Assembly: GCA_012274445.1 (NCBI GenBank) | Contig: JAAROD010000004.1 | Location: 868,001 to 932,000, forward strand | DNA from: Sclerotiophoma versabilis | Taxonomy: Eukaryota > Ascomycota > Dothideomycetes > Pleosporales > Didymellaceae | DNA length: 64,000 nt | Direction: 5' to 3' | In this document: piece by piece, positions 1 through 11,079 of the stretch | Layout of the letters: each line of letters begins with the position of its first letter | How positions within the stretch are numbered: position 1 is the stretch's first letter | Program-made: the position numbers and the translations under genes | Notes under the pieces: generated by a model | Database searches by the model: none | Told to the model about the DNA's origin: nothing | Seen by the model: only the letters and a program-made list of their open reading frames with translations

Positions 1-1440
1 CCATCTCTGACTTCGGAGGCAACCACAAATACAGATCGAGGAAGGACTTAGCGCCTTCCAAGCCCTCGCACAAGATGTTCCGATGAAGGTATGGGGACTG
101 TTGCAGGTTACGCTCGAAGAACGCAACTTGATAAAGGAATAGCTTTGCCGTATGGAACTGCATGAAAAGCAGATCTAAATGTCCGTGTTAGCCATGTCAA
201 AAACCTGTGTATAGAAGCGCATACGGCTATCGCTGACGTCAGAGCACAAGTAAACCCTAAACTCTTCAAGTTCAGCACGTACGCGTAGGTATGACGAGTG
301 TGCTTCAGCGTCCGAGTCATGAGCTGCTTTCGCAACCTGATCGATATCTTCGAGGATTCGTTGTAAGCGTATGACGTGGTAGAGGTCCTTGTCCGTCCTG
401 TACTCGGCCTTTTGCTGCAAAGCTAGACATCCTTCCTCGATGAATGGTGTACAAGAGAACGTATTCATCTTATCGAGCAATTTCGCAATGCTATAGGTAA
501 TTAGCCTCTGCAGGCCCATTTTCAACAAACGCAACATACGTGGATGCTATGTAGAAAACACCTGCAGCTGCTCTCTGTGCGGCTGAATCTGAATTGCTCT
601 CCCCTTTATATCCGTCTCTTGCAATGGGGTCTCGCTTACTGCCCTCGTCAGGCTTTTGGTGTATGGGCTTGCGATCAAGGCGTAGGTCGACGGCTATCGA
701 GATAGCGAGTTGGAGATATTGCGAGTAGTTTTTCGATCGCCCGTGGAATTGATTCCTGTTGGCAATCAGAGTCAAGTTGCAGGAACATAAACGAATGTAT
801 GTTACCAAGCCAGTGCGACCAACAGGCCCTGCAAGTATTGCAAATCCAAACATTCATCGCCGCCATATAGCACTTTATCGCTAACCATGTACTTGAATCG
901 GTGGTACAGCTTGTCCTGCGTCTGGAGATCGTGGTAGCACGCGACCGATATGATGGCAAGGAACAAGAACGGCTTTGCATGTCGAAGATCGCCGGCGGTT
1001 GTGTGTGGAGGTATAATGACGAAAGGAAAGTGCGGCATCATGTCTGTCTTGTACATCTCCACGAGCGTCTCAGCTCGCTCAATGGACACAACATCATCGT
1101 CGATAATGTCGCCCTCGCCAGCGACGGGCGGCGAACTCTGACGAACGGAAGTCGCGCTGCCTTCAGGGAGGGGCTGCTGCACAACGGGGCCTTTCTGCTG
1201 TAGCCGAAGTAGATCTTTGACCTGCTGCTCAAGAGCCTGAATGCGAGAGTCGCGCTTGGCTGAGTTGTCACGTCGCCGGGCTGGCCGGAACACGCAGTTC
1301 TTGCCCAGGCGGGCACATCGGTCGCAGATATCCTGGCGCTGGGTGCGGTCGCATCGAATCTTCAGCGAGAAGCAGTTTTGGCATGTCTTTGAGAGGAGCA
1401 CGCCGCCGGAGGGGTCAGCTCCCGGTGGGGCTAGTGACAT
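1..1440 (-). CDS. Zn(II)2Cys6 fungal transcription factor, 3' end outside the window
   Basis: Exons read on the minus strand are 1440-806, 755-540, 490-225 and 174 to beyond position 1. The three introns are 49-50 nt with GT/AG ends, and the last has a CTAAC branch site. About 430 residues are visible. The N-terminus carries a binuclear zinc cluster with Cys at 20, 23, 30, 39, 42 and 49, followed by a basic stretch and a short coiled-coil linker (about 65-85). The middle region contains segments typical of Fungal_trans (PF04082) proteins, such as LQGLLVALAW, ISIAVDLRLDRKP and MQFHTAKLFLYQ. Such proteins are nuclear, sequence-specific regulators. The gene lies next to an amidohydrolase on the same strand, so a local pathway role is possible but not shown. 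Domain calls are confident; target and function are unknown. Confidence 0.88.
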
Positions 1441-2133
1441 GATGGCTCCGGTCGCACAAAGGCAGCACTTAAGCTTCTCGTAATGCCCGCACGAGGTCGA
1501 ACATCAAGAAGCCACTTCTCGTGACCTCGGTCTACTGCAAGCGGAAGTGTCTAACAGCATGGAAGGATTATGGACTGCAGTTGGAGGCGTGGTGCCCGCC
1601 AAGCATTGACGACCAGCTTCTCTGATTGGCGCTAGAGTGTGACTTCGCTGCTGTACCAGAGTGTCGGGTCGAGAATCCTTCGAGGCGATGAAAGACACGT
1701 CTGCAATGAATTGGAGACCGTCGGTAAGTACTCGGATTTGGATAGCGTGCCAAATTGTGAGGTTCGGCTGATGAAGACGCGATTAAGCCGGCGGCCTGTG
1801 AAGCTGCTGCGCAGCGTTGGGCTCGTGATCCTCCATGTTGTGCGATGTGATCGTGGCCCCCACTAGGGCAATCAGGCACCCGAGCTGACCCGTTGTAAGA
1901 CAAGATGAAGCTTCAAAAGTTGAAAGAGAGTGGCCAGCAATCGCACCTGCAGGACAATTAGGGTAAGTCCCCACCTTGGCTCACTGCGCGCCAAGTTAAG
2001 GCTGAGCTTGTGGCTTACATCTGCTAGCCCATTCAAGATGACGTCTGTATTATTAACATGGCCAAGGCTGTTGACGCTGGAGACAATTGTTGTGTCGCAT
2101 GCCGATACTTTTCAGCATTGTTGCTACAGAAAG
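1441..2133. other. Intergenic, no gene recognised
   Basis: This stretch lies between the regulator start and the amidohydrolase stop on the same strand. It has several short open frames on both strands, none with recognisable motifs or coherent splice structure. It should hold the upstream region of the regulator and the 3' end of the amidohydrolase transcript. Confidence 0.5.
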
Positions 2134-3843
2134 CTACTCTGTTGTGACTGCCACATCTGCTTGCCTCGTTGCTCCTTCCTTGACGTGCGGAGGTAGGGCA
2201 TCAGTCCGGCTTTCGTACACCTTCCTCCCCTCGAACCATGTCTCCTTAATCCTCGCATTCAGAAGCTCCTCATCCTTCCATTCTGTATCGATGACAGTAA
2301 AGTCTGCCATCTTGCCAACCTCCAGGCTTCCTACCCTCCTCTCAGCAAAGCATGACCATGCTGCTCCATTGGTTGCAGCGCTGACAGCCTGCGCCAGCTC
2401 CAGCCTGAAGTTGTGGTTTACAGGTGCATCACCCGCCTCAGGCTCTCTGGCTGACTTTCGAGTTGTTGCCACATACAAGTTTGGTAGAGGTGCGTAAGGA
2501 GCAGTAGGTGAGTCAGATCCAATAGCTAACGCTGCGCCATGATCTGCAAAGTCGGAGTATGCAAAAGCACGTTTCACGCGCTCCGGTCCAAGCAATTTCG
2601 GCCATGCACGCAGGATTGCTGGGTCTGAGTGTACAGGCTGAATACTAGCTGTGATCCCCAGCTGCCCAAGTCTCTTTGCGTCTTCAGGAGCCGTGAGCTC
2701 AAGGTGCTCGATGCGATGGCGTTGTCCAGGTTTGCCGTACTTTTCGAGTACATTGATAGCGTTTGTCACAGCTTGGTCACCAATGGCATGCAAAGCACAT
2801 TGCAGACCAGCGCTAGCAGCTTTTTCAACCACAGGATCGAGCATCTCTGGCGTCCAGATTGGGCCTTCGAAATGACCGTTGTTGGTATACGGTTTTGCTA
2901 GAGCTGCTGTGCAAGCGTCGATAACACCGTCGCAGATAATCTTGATCCCCACGACCCTGAGATCCGGATCTGTGTCATTGTTGAATTGACGACTTAGCTC
3001 AATGGCACGCTCGACCTGCCGCAGACGATCCTCTTCTCCGTCACCGGGCAAAATGCACCAGTGAGCGGCGATTCGAAGCGGTAATGAACCGCCTTTAGCT
3101 CTCCTAAGTTCCAAAATGGCTTCCCAGGCATTCTCGTCCATTGCCATATCAACACAGCTGGTACAGCCTACAGCGTGGTATGCATTCACAGCCGCTTGCA
3201 ATGCGGCAGTCTTGTCTTCCATTGGCAGAACCTTCGCAAGATACGGCCATACAATCAGCAACACACATGCCTCAGCCAACAAACCCGACGCTTTGCCGTT
3301 CGCATCTCGTTCTATGGTACCACCAGCTGGGGTTTCCATATCCTGTACACCCATCTCTTCCAAAGCGGCACTATTGCACCAGACTGAGTGTATGTCTTTC
3401 GAGTCGATATAAATGGGTCGTGGATCCAGATCATCGAGCAAACTCGCCTTTGCTTCACCGTTGGTCATGCTATGCATCCAGCCCATGCACAGAATCCTCT
3501 CTTTTTGTGGGTTCTCTTTGGCATATTTCGAGATCCTGGATCGAATCTCCTGTAGATCCTTTGACCCGTCCAGGTTCACCTTATGTAGCGATTGCCCAAG
3601 CATGAGTAGATGCATATGTGCATCGATGAAGCTTGGCAAGACGTGCCGGCCCTGGAGATCCTTCAATTCCACGCCATATTCTTGTGAGAACGACTTGATT
3701 TCAGGCGCATCGTCGGGCCCAATGAAAGCGATCTTCCCATTTCGGACAATCATGCTCGAATGCCATTGTGCATCAGTAGCGGTATTGCCGCCATGGAAGA
3801 GGCGCCCGTTTGTGAAGATCTGGGTTTTGCTTTGGTTGCTCAT
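2134..3843 (-). CDS. Amidohydrolase, YtcJ-like (Amidohydro_3 family)
   Basis: Single-exon gene of 569 aa, normal for the family (about 530-580). A beta-sandwich N-terminus leads into the metal-binding FIDAHMHL motif (His76 and His78). Later family motifs are ALHAIGDQAV, HRIEHLEL and the IGSDSP aspartate loop near the C-terminus, matching the usual metal ligands and catalytic Asp of the amidohydrolase superfamily. There is no signal peptide, so it is probably cytosolic. YtcJ-like enzymes hydrolyse amide or related C-N bonds, but the substrate cannot be read from sequence. The start at 3843 has no competing upstream in-frame Met with support. It is divergently arranged with a 2OG-Fe(II) oxygenase, which suggests co-expression. 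Family call is strong, substrate unknown. Confidence 0.93.
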   Translation of the reverse strand: MSNQSKTQIFTNGRLFHGGNTATDAQWHSSMIVRNGKIAFIGPDDAPEIKSFSQEYGVELKDLQGRHVLPSFIDAHMHLLMLGQSLHKVNLDGSKDLQEIRSRISKYAKENPQKERILCMGWMHSMTNGEAKASLLDDLDPRPIYIDSKDIHSVWCNSAALEEMGVQDMETPAGGTIERDANGKASGLLAEACVLLIVWPYLAKVLPMEDKTAALQAAVNAYHAVGCTSCVDMAMDENAWEAILELRRAKGGSLPLRIAAHWCILPGDGEEDRLRQVERAIELSRQFNNDTDPDLRVVGIKIICDGVIDACTAALAKPYTNNGHFEGPIWTPEMLDPVVEKAASAGLQCALHAIGDQAVTNAINVLEKYGKPGQRHRIEHLELTAPEDAKRLGQLGITASIQPVHSDPAILRAWPKLLGPERVKRAFAYSDFADHGAALAIGSDSPTAPYAPLPNLYVATTRKSAREPEAGDAPVNHNFRLELAQAVSAATNGAAWSCFAERRVGSLEVGKMADFTVIDTEWKDEELLNARIKETWFEGRKVYESRTDALPPHVKEGATRQADVAVTTE

Positions 3844-4250
3844 GATTGAGATGGATGTGTTATCGAGCCTTCAATGAGGGGATTTTGCATCAGATCAAGA
3901 CTCTTCCGGTAGCGGTATCGGAGATCCGGAGTGCTGCCGGCCGACGGTAACCGTTGAGGCACGCCCTGCGCCTTACGCTGAGTTCTTGGCAAACGAAGTC
4001 CATCTCTTGAAATTTGAGACTCAGTTCTTGTGGGAGATGAGAAGGTGATAATTTGTGCTACAGAAATGGAAATATCGTGAGGTGGAGCTACCCCACTAGC
4101 TTCTGAAGTTTGCCCGGTGAAGGGGAGCCTAACCAATCATCGAGCCTAGCGCTTATCAACAATGTCCTACATGGTACTAACTAGGGAGGCGGCTCAGTAT
4201 CGTTCGTGCATCCAGAGACCACCCGTGTTGTTGGTCCCGAATACTTCGAC
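3844..4250. promoter_or_regulatory. Divergent promoter between amidohydrolase and 2OG oxygenase
   Basis: A 407-bp gap separates the two start codons, which point away from each other, so both promoters must lie here unless one extends into a neighbour. I see no clear TATA box. A minus-strand open frame covers part of it but has no domain signature and probably represents leader sequence. Confidence 0.5.
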
Positions 4251-5462
4251 ATGGCGGCACCGTTAGTTGAGGTACCCCGCGCTCAGGATTCGACGACATA
4301 CACAGAAGCTCGGCAGGGAGCAGCAGCGTACCTCCAAGCACGACTTGCGGCAAGAGGATCCATTACAGATGAAGATTTCGAAGTACCAATCATCGACATA
4401 TCGCCATCTTTCTCGGAGGTACAAGCCGACCGACAGCGTGTTGCCGACCAGATTCGGCAGGCTTGCACTACATCTGGCTTCTTCTACATCATTGGACACG
4501 CAGTGCCTCAATCAGCTCGTGATGGTATTTTGCAACAGGCTGAACGCTTTATGCATGAATTGAGTCCCGAGGAGAAAGAGAAGTTGCACACGAAACGAAG
4601 CAGATTAGGCCTCGGCTGGGAGCCAGGCGAGTATACGTCTATCGCAGGTGATCTAGAGACGAAGGAAGTGTTCAACTTCTCGTACGAATCAGTCATGGAC
4701 AGAACAGGTGGTGATGGAAAGTACGTCAACCTAGATGGGACAATAGGCAATTTCAACCTATGGCCAGAGGAGGAGGATCTGCCAGGTTTCTACGGCGCGG
4801 TGAAGACATACTATAGCGCGGTGAGCCTCAACGAACAAGTCTTCTGTTGAACTAAAGGGCTGATAACACAATAGGTTCTTGATCTTGCACGTCATCTCTT
4901 CCGCATTTTCGCCTTATCTTTGGGCTTGGAAGAAACCTACTTCGACCCCATGACCACGCACCCCGGCGGTATAGCTCGCTTGCTATACTACCCGCCACCT
5001 AAGAGTCCTCTACCTCCAACCCCATTATCCTCATCTGAAGAACAAATCGGTCTTGGCGCTCACTCAGACTACGAATGCTTCACCCTACTCCTCTCCTCCC
5101 CAGTCCCTGGTCTTGAAATCCTCAAGCCGTCAGGGCACTGGTATGTCGCAACCCCGCCGCCTGATGCTTTCATCGTCAATGTTGCAGACTTCCTGATGCG
5201 TTGGACAAATGGACTGTACAAGAGTACAGTACATAGAGTTGTGAACCGTGGTTCGAGCGCAAGGTACAGTGTGCCGTTTTTCTTCAGTGTCAATTATGAT
5301 ACGTTGGTTGAGACTCTGCCGACTTGCCTTGCTGAGGGCGAAGAGAGCAAGTGGAAGCCGATCAGGGCCGGCGAGTACATATTGGAGAGGCTGAATGCTA
5401 CGACGAAGGATGGGGCGGGGTTCCATAAGAATGAGAACGTTGCCCAGAAGGACAAGCCTTAG
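4251..5462 (+). CDS. 2-oxoglutarate/Fe(II)-dependent dioxygenase (isopenicillin N synthase-like)
   Basis: Two exons, 4251-4820 and 4875-5462, give 385 aa; the 54-nt intron is phase 0. The N-terminal DIOX_N part has EVPIIDIS and GFFYIIGHAVP. The C-terminal 2OG-FeII_Oxy domain has the iron triad His253-x-Asp255 (GAHSDYECFTLL) and His310 (STVHRVVNR), and the 2-oxoglutarate-binding Arg320-x-Ser322. All catalytic residues are present, so it should be active, most likely in the cytosol, hydroxylating or desaturating a small molecule. An open frame continues upstream to a GTG at 4206, but the first ATG is at 4251. The divergent amidohydrolase and two nearby zinc-cluster regulators suggest a small catabolic or specialised-metabolite locus (inference). 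Substrate unknown. Confidence 0.93.
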
Positions 5463-6204
5463 AAGGAGCCTAGTAGTCTGCCTGTAAGGCGAACGCTAGT
5501 GCAGGTAGTAAGGCATACCATTTAGCTGTATGATGATCATGTCAAGGAGGCTCTATTTGAGCTGGCATGTCGCCCGCCTATGAAAATGGGACTGATGTGA
5601 ATCTATGTATAGCTAAGACCACATTTAAATAAGATTCAAATAGGATTTGAATAGGATTTAAAGAGATTACTGTATGTATTTTTCATTCCTAGCTCTAAGC
5701 TAACTCTCACCTTGGCCAACACTAATATAGACCTCAACAGACCTTACTTTAAGTTTGAGCTAGAAAAACGAGCAACTTCTTAATTACCATTTACAAGCTG
5801 TATGATAAGGATTTAACAACACTTCAATTCTAGCAGTATCTAAACGGCATTCACACAGGTTTGACTAGGCTGGCATGTCTGGCTAAGCCGTCTAGTCCCT
5901 TACCGGCCCCACTTTCACAGCTGGCCGAGATATTTTCCACAGCCAGTCGTTATGACGCCTGGCTCTACTTCACCGATAAGTGTTGCTTTGAGATTCAGTA
6001 GCTTAGTTCCAATCATGGAAGGTGCTACGTACGACCAACTCTGATTAGGTTGGCGCAATCAAGTAGTGTCGCCGATAACACCGATCGGCGTTAAGAAGTC
6101 ATGAACGCCCGCATCCTTATCACTTCGTAACTTAGTAATGACTGGCCCGAAAACTTGGCAGCAATGTCGCAGACACCTCTGCCCTTCGCACAATCGTACA
6201 AGGG
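5463..6204. other. Intergenic, AT-rich patches
   Basis: No gene seen. Around 5625-5665 there is a short AT-rich internal repetition (variants of ataggattt). The 5700-5850 part is rich in TA dinucleotides, which could reflect repeat-induced point mutation of an old element, but I cannot identify a parent element. Confidence 0.4.
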
Positions 6205-8217
6205 ATGAACACCCATATGTTGCAGGCCAAGGAGGTCACGACATGTACCCGATGCCGCCAATCGAAGCGCCGATGCGACAAGGCCAGACCAAGCTGTATT
6301 CGGTGTAAACGTGGAGGCATTCGATGTACCTACGAAGACGATAAAAAAGTCGACAAAGATAAGTGTCGATCGTTGGTCTGCGATGAGTCTGAGACTTATT
6401 GTTCGACGGCGGCAACGACACCTCCATCACCCGTACGGCAAATCAGGAAACGTAATCGAGCGCGCCTGTCATGTACTCGCTGCCATCGTCTAAAAGTACG
6501 GTGTGATCAAAAAGATCCATGCGCACGGTGCTCGCGATCTGGAGTGCAAGCGGTATGCACTTACTCGCATCGACCAAAACCGGCTCCTCAGTCCTATGAA
6601 CCCACAACTGGACAGTCGCCGTACCAGGAGGTTCCTTTCACAATGACGGACGAGGATCCTGAGTTCATAGTGGCGACTTGGTTCCTACGGAAGCAAGGAT
6701 CGACGCATCACAGAACGATTTTGAATCGAGTATGTCCTGTTCTTTGTAAAACGTAACTCTTTCGTTATTGAGTACCCCCAGACTAACGCTTCTAGATGGA
6801 ATCGCTCTATAGTTTGCATGAGACCCCCTTTGTGGTCGCTTTGGAGCAACATGTTGGGTTGCACTGCTCCAGCGACTTCGCACTACCAAGCAACTACCCC
6901 TTTGGCAGCCCAGAATCAGCTCGTTACGCATCGCCACAACAGGTGTATGAACTGATACGGAACTCTCGTGCGGATGTGGCCTCTTTGGTGGCTGGTTATT
7001 TTCAATCATTTCACCCATCATTGCCTATATTTGACAAGTCAGCTTTCGATGCCAAGTTAGCTGACTTTTGGAGGCAGCCGGAGACCACGGATCTCGGTTG
7101 GCTTGCGCTGTTCTTAGCTGTGCTAGGACTTGGCGCCTACACAGTCGAAAGTGAGTCAATTACGACAGGCAATAACAGAGCGACTGCTACAGAGTTCTTG
7201 TACGCAAGCGAAGCTTGTCTGGCGAAGACGACATACATGGCTCGTCCGACAACTACGGCCATTAGTACGCTATGCCTCATGGTGATCGCCAAACAAGCAA
7301 CTACAGCAACATGTTGGGCATTGGACACATGCTGGAACGTAATGGGCTTTATCGTTCGGCTTGCTATGATGATGGTACTTCACAAAGAATGGATGCCAGG
7401 CTACAACGACCCTGACATTGCTCGCGAAAGAACTTTCCGCCGCCGTCTCTGGACGATGATCGTTTATCTTGATACACAAATATCGGCTCGCACTGGTCAA
7501 CAGAGTATGTTACCGCAAGGTATAGTCAATCCGACTGCCTCAAGCATCAACCACGGAGACTGTTGGGACACCATCGTGCCCCGTTCATTACCTACCATAT
7601 GTCGTTTTCTATCGCGCATGAATGCGCAAGGTAGTGAGATCTTATCGTATGATGAGGTTCTCAATTATAATCGGGAGATCACGCAGTTTATGCACGAAGC
7701 TACCGCTTTTTACGAATGCGACATCGTTGAGCTAACGCTGGACATCTTCTTCCGACGGGTACTCCTCACCGTGCATTGTCAATATGCGCTGCATCCCAAC
7801 GCTTCCGTCCTCTACCCAGTGTCTTACAATTCGACTTTCGAAACCAATCTTGCACTCTTGAACCACTATCACCGGTTATCGTCCATTTCGCCACACACGC
7901 ACTTACTGGCCCAGCCATACATGTTGGACTTCTTGGTTGCTGCTCTTACTACCTGTATGGTGTTGTTATCTCCAGATGGATTACCTTCATGCTCCATGAT
8001 AAACGAAGATTCTGGCCTGACGTACCGACAGACAATGCTGGACGCTCTTATGCGTTGCATGGACATCCTGGCCAACGACAACAGAAATGTACTGTGCTTC
8101 ACTACTGGCTTCAAACAATTGCAGACAATGTATGCACTTACTTTAAAAGAAAAACCATCTTATTCTGTGCCGGGTGATGGCAGTGCAGAGATGGGTCACA
8201 GCCCGTATCGGCTTTGA
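6205..8217 (+). CDS. Transcription factor with two tandem Zn(II)2Cys6 clusters
   Basis: Exons 6205-6729 and 6796-8217 give 648 aa. The 66-nt phase-0 intron has a GTATGT donor and CTAAC branch. The first cluster uses Cys14, 17, 24, 31, 34 and 41 (spacing 2-6-6-2-6). A second complete cluster uses Cys90, 93, 100, 106, 109 and 118 (spacing 2-6-5-2-8). Both have the basic residues expected between the second and third Cys. The rest resembles the fungal-specific regulator middle homology region, including FRRRLWTMIVYLDTQIS. Most family members have one cluster, so two intact ones is unusual. It should be a nuclear DNA-binding regulator. It sits beside the oxygenase in the same orientation. The 3' end is plausible, but a further 3' intron cannot be excluded. 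Confidence 0.9.
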
Positions 8218-8917
8218 CATATGCAGCAAGACAATCGTATGTGCCAACAGTGGCAAGTCATCGATAGGTCGTTGTTACGACTGTCGATCCGACACAGACG
8301 TTGATGGGGCAGTCGCGGCATGTGCGACGGTTCCTGTCACAGAACCTCGCTTCACCATTCCCAACCCGCCTCCACCTTCCAAAAAGATGGCGAAACAGCC
8401 CGCGCTATCACACTCAACAAGCACCTAGAACTGTCAGAAAGCGAAGAACCGGTTGAGAGAGTATGGATGAAGCACGGAATCGAGCGGCGCGTTTGCACCT
8501 GTCCCAGACTTGGACATTCAAGCAAGTCCTGGAAGAAAGCCTGAGGCGCGGCGCCGCCGTGATCGTGTTTCAGCGCGCGACCAACGTCATGACCGTAACA
8601 TGTTATAACTTTCGTGTCGCGCTGGACGTCCGGTCTTTCCATCCCATGTCAAATGTTCACATCGTGAATATCAGACACAATCTTTAACGCTCAACGTCAC
8701 TTGACGGAAGTCTCGACAACAACAACAAATACGCAACAGTCGGAGCCAACCTAACCTATTCATTATGCTGACCAACCGTCGCTCAACAATGCCGGTCAAA
8801 CATAGTCGCATGCCCACCTGGCATGCTGGCTCCAAAACTGCCGATACCACAGAATGCAATCGAGCTGTACAAACATACACCATCGATCACATCCCGCGTA
8901 GCTTTACGCCCGCAATC
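8218..8917. other. Intergenic, probable 5' leader of the UPF0145 gene
   Basis: An in-frame extension from 8765 to the chosen start at 8918 is open but does not match the UPF0145 family, so I treat it as leader. Other short frames here (for example 8463-8687) show no recognisable motifs. Confidence 0.4.
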
Positions 8918-9286
8918 ATGACCTCGACAACGCCGAAATTGCCAGGTTACACCATTACTCGCCTCATTGGTGCCATTCATAGCACTGCTTCTCTTACACA
9001 CAAAGTCCCAAAATCATTCCTCAAATCGCTGTCGAGCGCCATCACGGGTTCTTGGGGCGAAGCAAAACTCTTGACTCAAGTTGTGTACCAGGCAAGAGAT
9101 CAAGCAGTTGAGAGAATGACCAAGGATGCGATCGACAAGGGTGCAAATGCCGTTGTGGGTTTGCAGATCAGGGAGACTGAGGTGATGGGATGTGTGGTAG
9201 TCAATGTGAGCGCGACGGCATGTTTGGTCGAGAAAGAGAGGGTGCAGTTGAAGAGAGATAGTGCGCAAGAGAGTCCTTTTAGATAA
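8918..9286 (+). CDS. UPF0145 (YbjQ-like) family protein
   Basis: Single-exon frame of 122 aa from the ATG at 8918; the usual family length is about 105. The fold signatures are visible: N-terminal PGYTITRLIGAIH, a central helix with ARDQAVERM, then KGANAVVGLQI and a closing hydrophobic strand with VVVNVSATACLV. The family forms a small oligomeric alpha/beta protein of unresolved function (often called a putative heavy-metal-binding domain), probably cytosolic. An in-frame ATG lies 51 codons upstream at 8765, but that extension is not family-like. Family call is good; no biochemical role can be given. Confidence 0.82.
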   Translation: MTSTTPKLPGYTITRLIGAIHSTASLTHKVPKSFLKSLSSAITGSWGEAKLLTQVVYQARDQAVERMTKDAIDKGANAVVGLQIRETEVMGCVVVNVSATACLVEKERVQLKRDSAQESPFR

Positions 9287-10066
9287 GCATTTGGACTTAA
9301 AAGATAGAGGGGAACAAATAGACACAGAAATGGTAGCTGTTTAAGTTCATGAGCGCCAAAGAGTTTTTCAGGGAAGGAAGCGTTCAAGAACAGAAATTAG
9401 CGCCCAATTTCTATGGTACGTAGCACAAAGAAGCTAGTACGGAGAGAAATAACTTGATTCGGGAGAAGTGTCCTTGATTCAGCAATCTGCGCGTCTGATC
9501 TCTCCACGGCTGCTAGACAGTCGTCAACGCCTCACAAGGGGCATGTACACAACCAGTCAACACATGTTCTCGCGTAGTCCAACGCTCGAGTCAGCACAAT
9601 ACCTGTCAATCGTCCATCGTGTTGATGCAGTCTCTGCAAACAGATGTAGGACGATCAAGTGTAGCTGAACTCCATCGAAAAAGCTATCCAGGGACAAAAT
9701 GCGCACTTCCAAAACGATGATCTGCAATAGCAGACGGTGGCCATGGTGGAGCCGGAAGAATTGCAAGGGCCTGTTCATCAGGAGCGCCTCTTCCGTTCCC
9801 AAAAAAGGATAGGCGTACACTTCCTACGCCCATCAGAACGACAGATGCGCAAGCCCTACGACCCACCCCGCTTTTCACGACTCCTCTTCAAGCTACGCAG
9901 GTACAACCGAGTGCATATCGTTCCTTGCTAATGGCTATTGTACATCACGGCTCCATCATCAATCTGCCGTTAGTTTTCGCCGCTCACCCGGTCAGAGAAG
10001 AATATAAAAAGATGCCAGACCTGCCTGTGACACGGTCCTCTAGCTATCACAGAGCAGTTCGCCGTC
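9287..10066. other. Intergenic upstream of the esterase
   Basis: No gene recognised. The last 65 bp contain the TATA element of the downstream esterase. Short open frames near 9557-9931 on both strands show no known motif. Confidence 0.45.
10003..10010 (+). promoter_or_regulatory. TATA box of the secreted esterase
   Basis: A TATAAAAA element sits 57-64 bp before the esterase ATG at 10067. This spacing is typical for strongly regulated fungal genes with a short leader. Confidence 0.65.
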
Positions 10067-10987
10067 ATGCTCCTCAAATCTCTCGGTTTGCTGCTCGCAG
10101 CAGCACACGCCGCGCACGCCCTCACTTCCAGCCTTACACAGATCTTCGATTTTGGCCCTAACCCGCGCAATGTCACCGGCTTCATATACGTTCCCGCGAA
10201 TCTGCCCAAGAATGCTCCCATCCTTGTAGCACCTCACTGGTGTCACGGCACTGCGCAGGATGTCTTCAATTCTCGCTCTTGGGCCTCTGCTGGTGATCAA
10301 TACGGTTTCATTTCTATCTACCCCAACAGTCCCAATGCTGCGGACCAATGCTGGGATGTCTCCAGCAAACAGTCGCTCACCCACAACGGTGGTGGTGATG
10401 CGCTCGGCATTGTGTCCATGGTCAGATGGGCGATCAAGAAGTACGATGCAGATGCCTCACGTGTGTTCGTCACCGGCACAAGTTCAGGCGCCATGATGAC
10501 CAACGTGTTACTGGGCAGCTACCCAGATGTCTTCGCCGCAGGCAGTGCTTGGGCCGGCGTTGCATTTGGTTGCTTCGCAGGCAATGGGTATGCAGTGTGG
10601 AGCGATGCTTGTGCGACCGGCAAGATTATCAAGACTGGGCGTGAGTGGGCAAAGATCGTTAAGAGTGCCTATCCAGGGTACAATGGTTTCAGGCCGAAGT
10701 TGCAGGTCCTTCACGGGACAAATGATACGACTCTGTATCCTCGGAATTTACAAGAGGAGATCAAAGAGTGGACGAGTGTTTTTGGAATTAGCAGTAATCC
10801 AACGGAAGTCACATCTAACACTCCGTTGCCGGGCTGGACGAGATACAGGTATGGTAAAAGTGGCAAGTTCGAAGCGTACAGTGCTCAGGGGGTAGATCAT
10901 AACATTCCGAACCAGGATGGTTTGGTGATTGACTACTTTGACCTGAAGTGCAAGGGCAACAAGTGCTACTCAAGACGGAGCGGCTGA
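10067..10987 (+). CDS. Secreted carbohydrate/feruloyl esterase (CE1, PHB-depolymerase-like)
   Basis: Intronless, 306 aa. A signal peptide (about residues 1-18, cleavage near AHA-L) precedes an alpha/beta-hydrolase of the esterase/PHB depolymerase group. The nucleophile elbow is GTSSG (Ser139), the acid probably lies in LHGTNDTTLYP, and the catalytic His in GVDHNIPNQ near the C-terminus. PHWCHGT near residue 57 fits the oxyanion-hole strand. Family members are acetyl xylan or feruloyl esterases that remove acyl groups from plant cell-wall hemicellulose outside the cell. There is no carbohydrate-binding module. A TATA box lies 57-64 bp upstream. Exact substrate (acetyl versus feruloyl) cannot be decided from sequence. 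Confidence 0.92.
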   Translation: MLLKSLGLLLAAAHAAHALTSSLTQIFDFGPNPRNVTGFIYVPANLPKNAPILVAPHWCHGTAQDVFNSRSWASAGDQYGFISIYPNSPNAADQCWDVSSKQSLTHNGGGDALGIVSMVRWAIKKYDADASRVFVTGTSSGAMMTNVLLGSYPDVFAAGSAWAGVAFGCFAGNGYAVWSDACATGKIIKTGREWAKIVKSAYPGYNGFRPKLQVLHGTNDTTLYPRNLQEEIKEWTSVFGISSNPTEVTSNTPLPGWTRYRYGKSGKFEAYSAQGVDHNIPNQDGLVIDYFDLKCKGNKCYSRRSG

Positions 10988-11079
10988 AAGTCGTGGAAAG
11001 ATATGAAGTAGACAAACAAACGAAGCATTCGATCCTGTGGAAGCTTGAGTAAAAAAGTACACTATCATGCCTTCAGTGA

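Noticed and set aside
10040..10384. Minus-strand 114-codon frame antisense to the esterase
   Set aside because: Antisense shadow of a well-supported coding exon, no motif.
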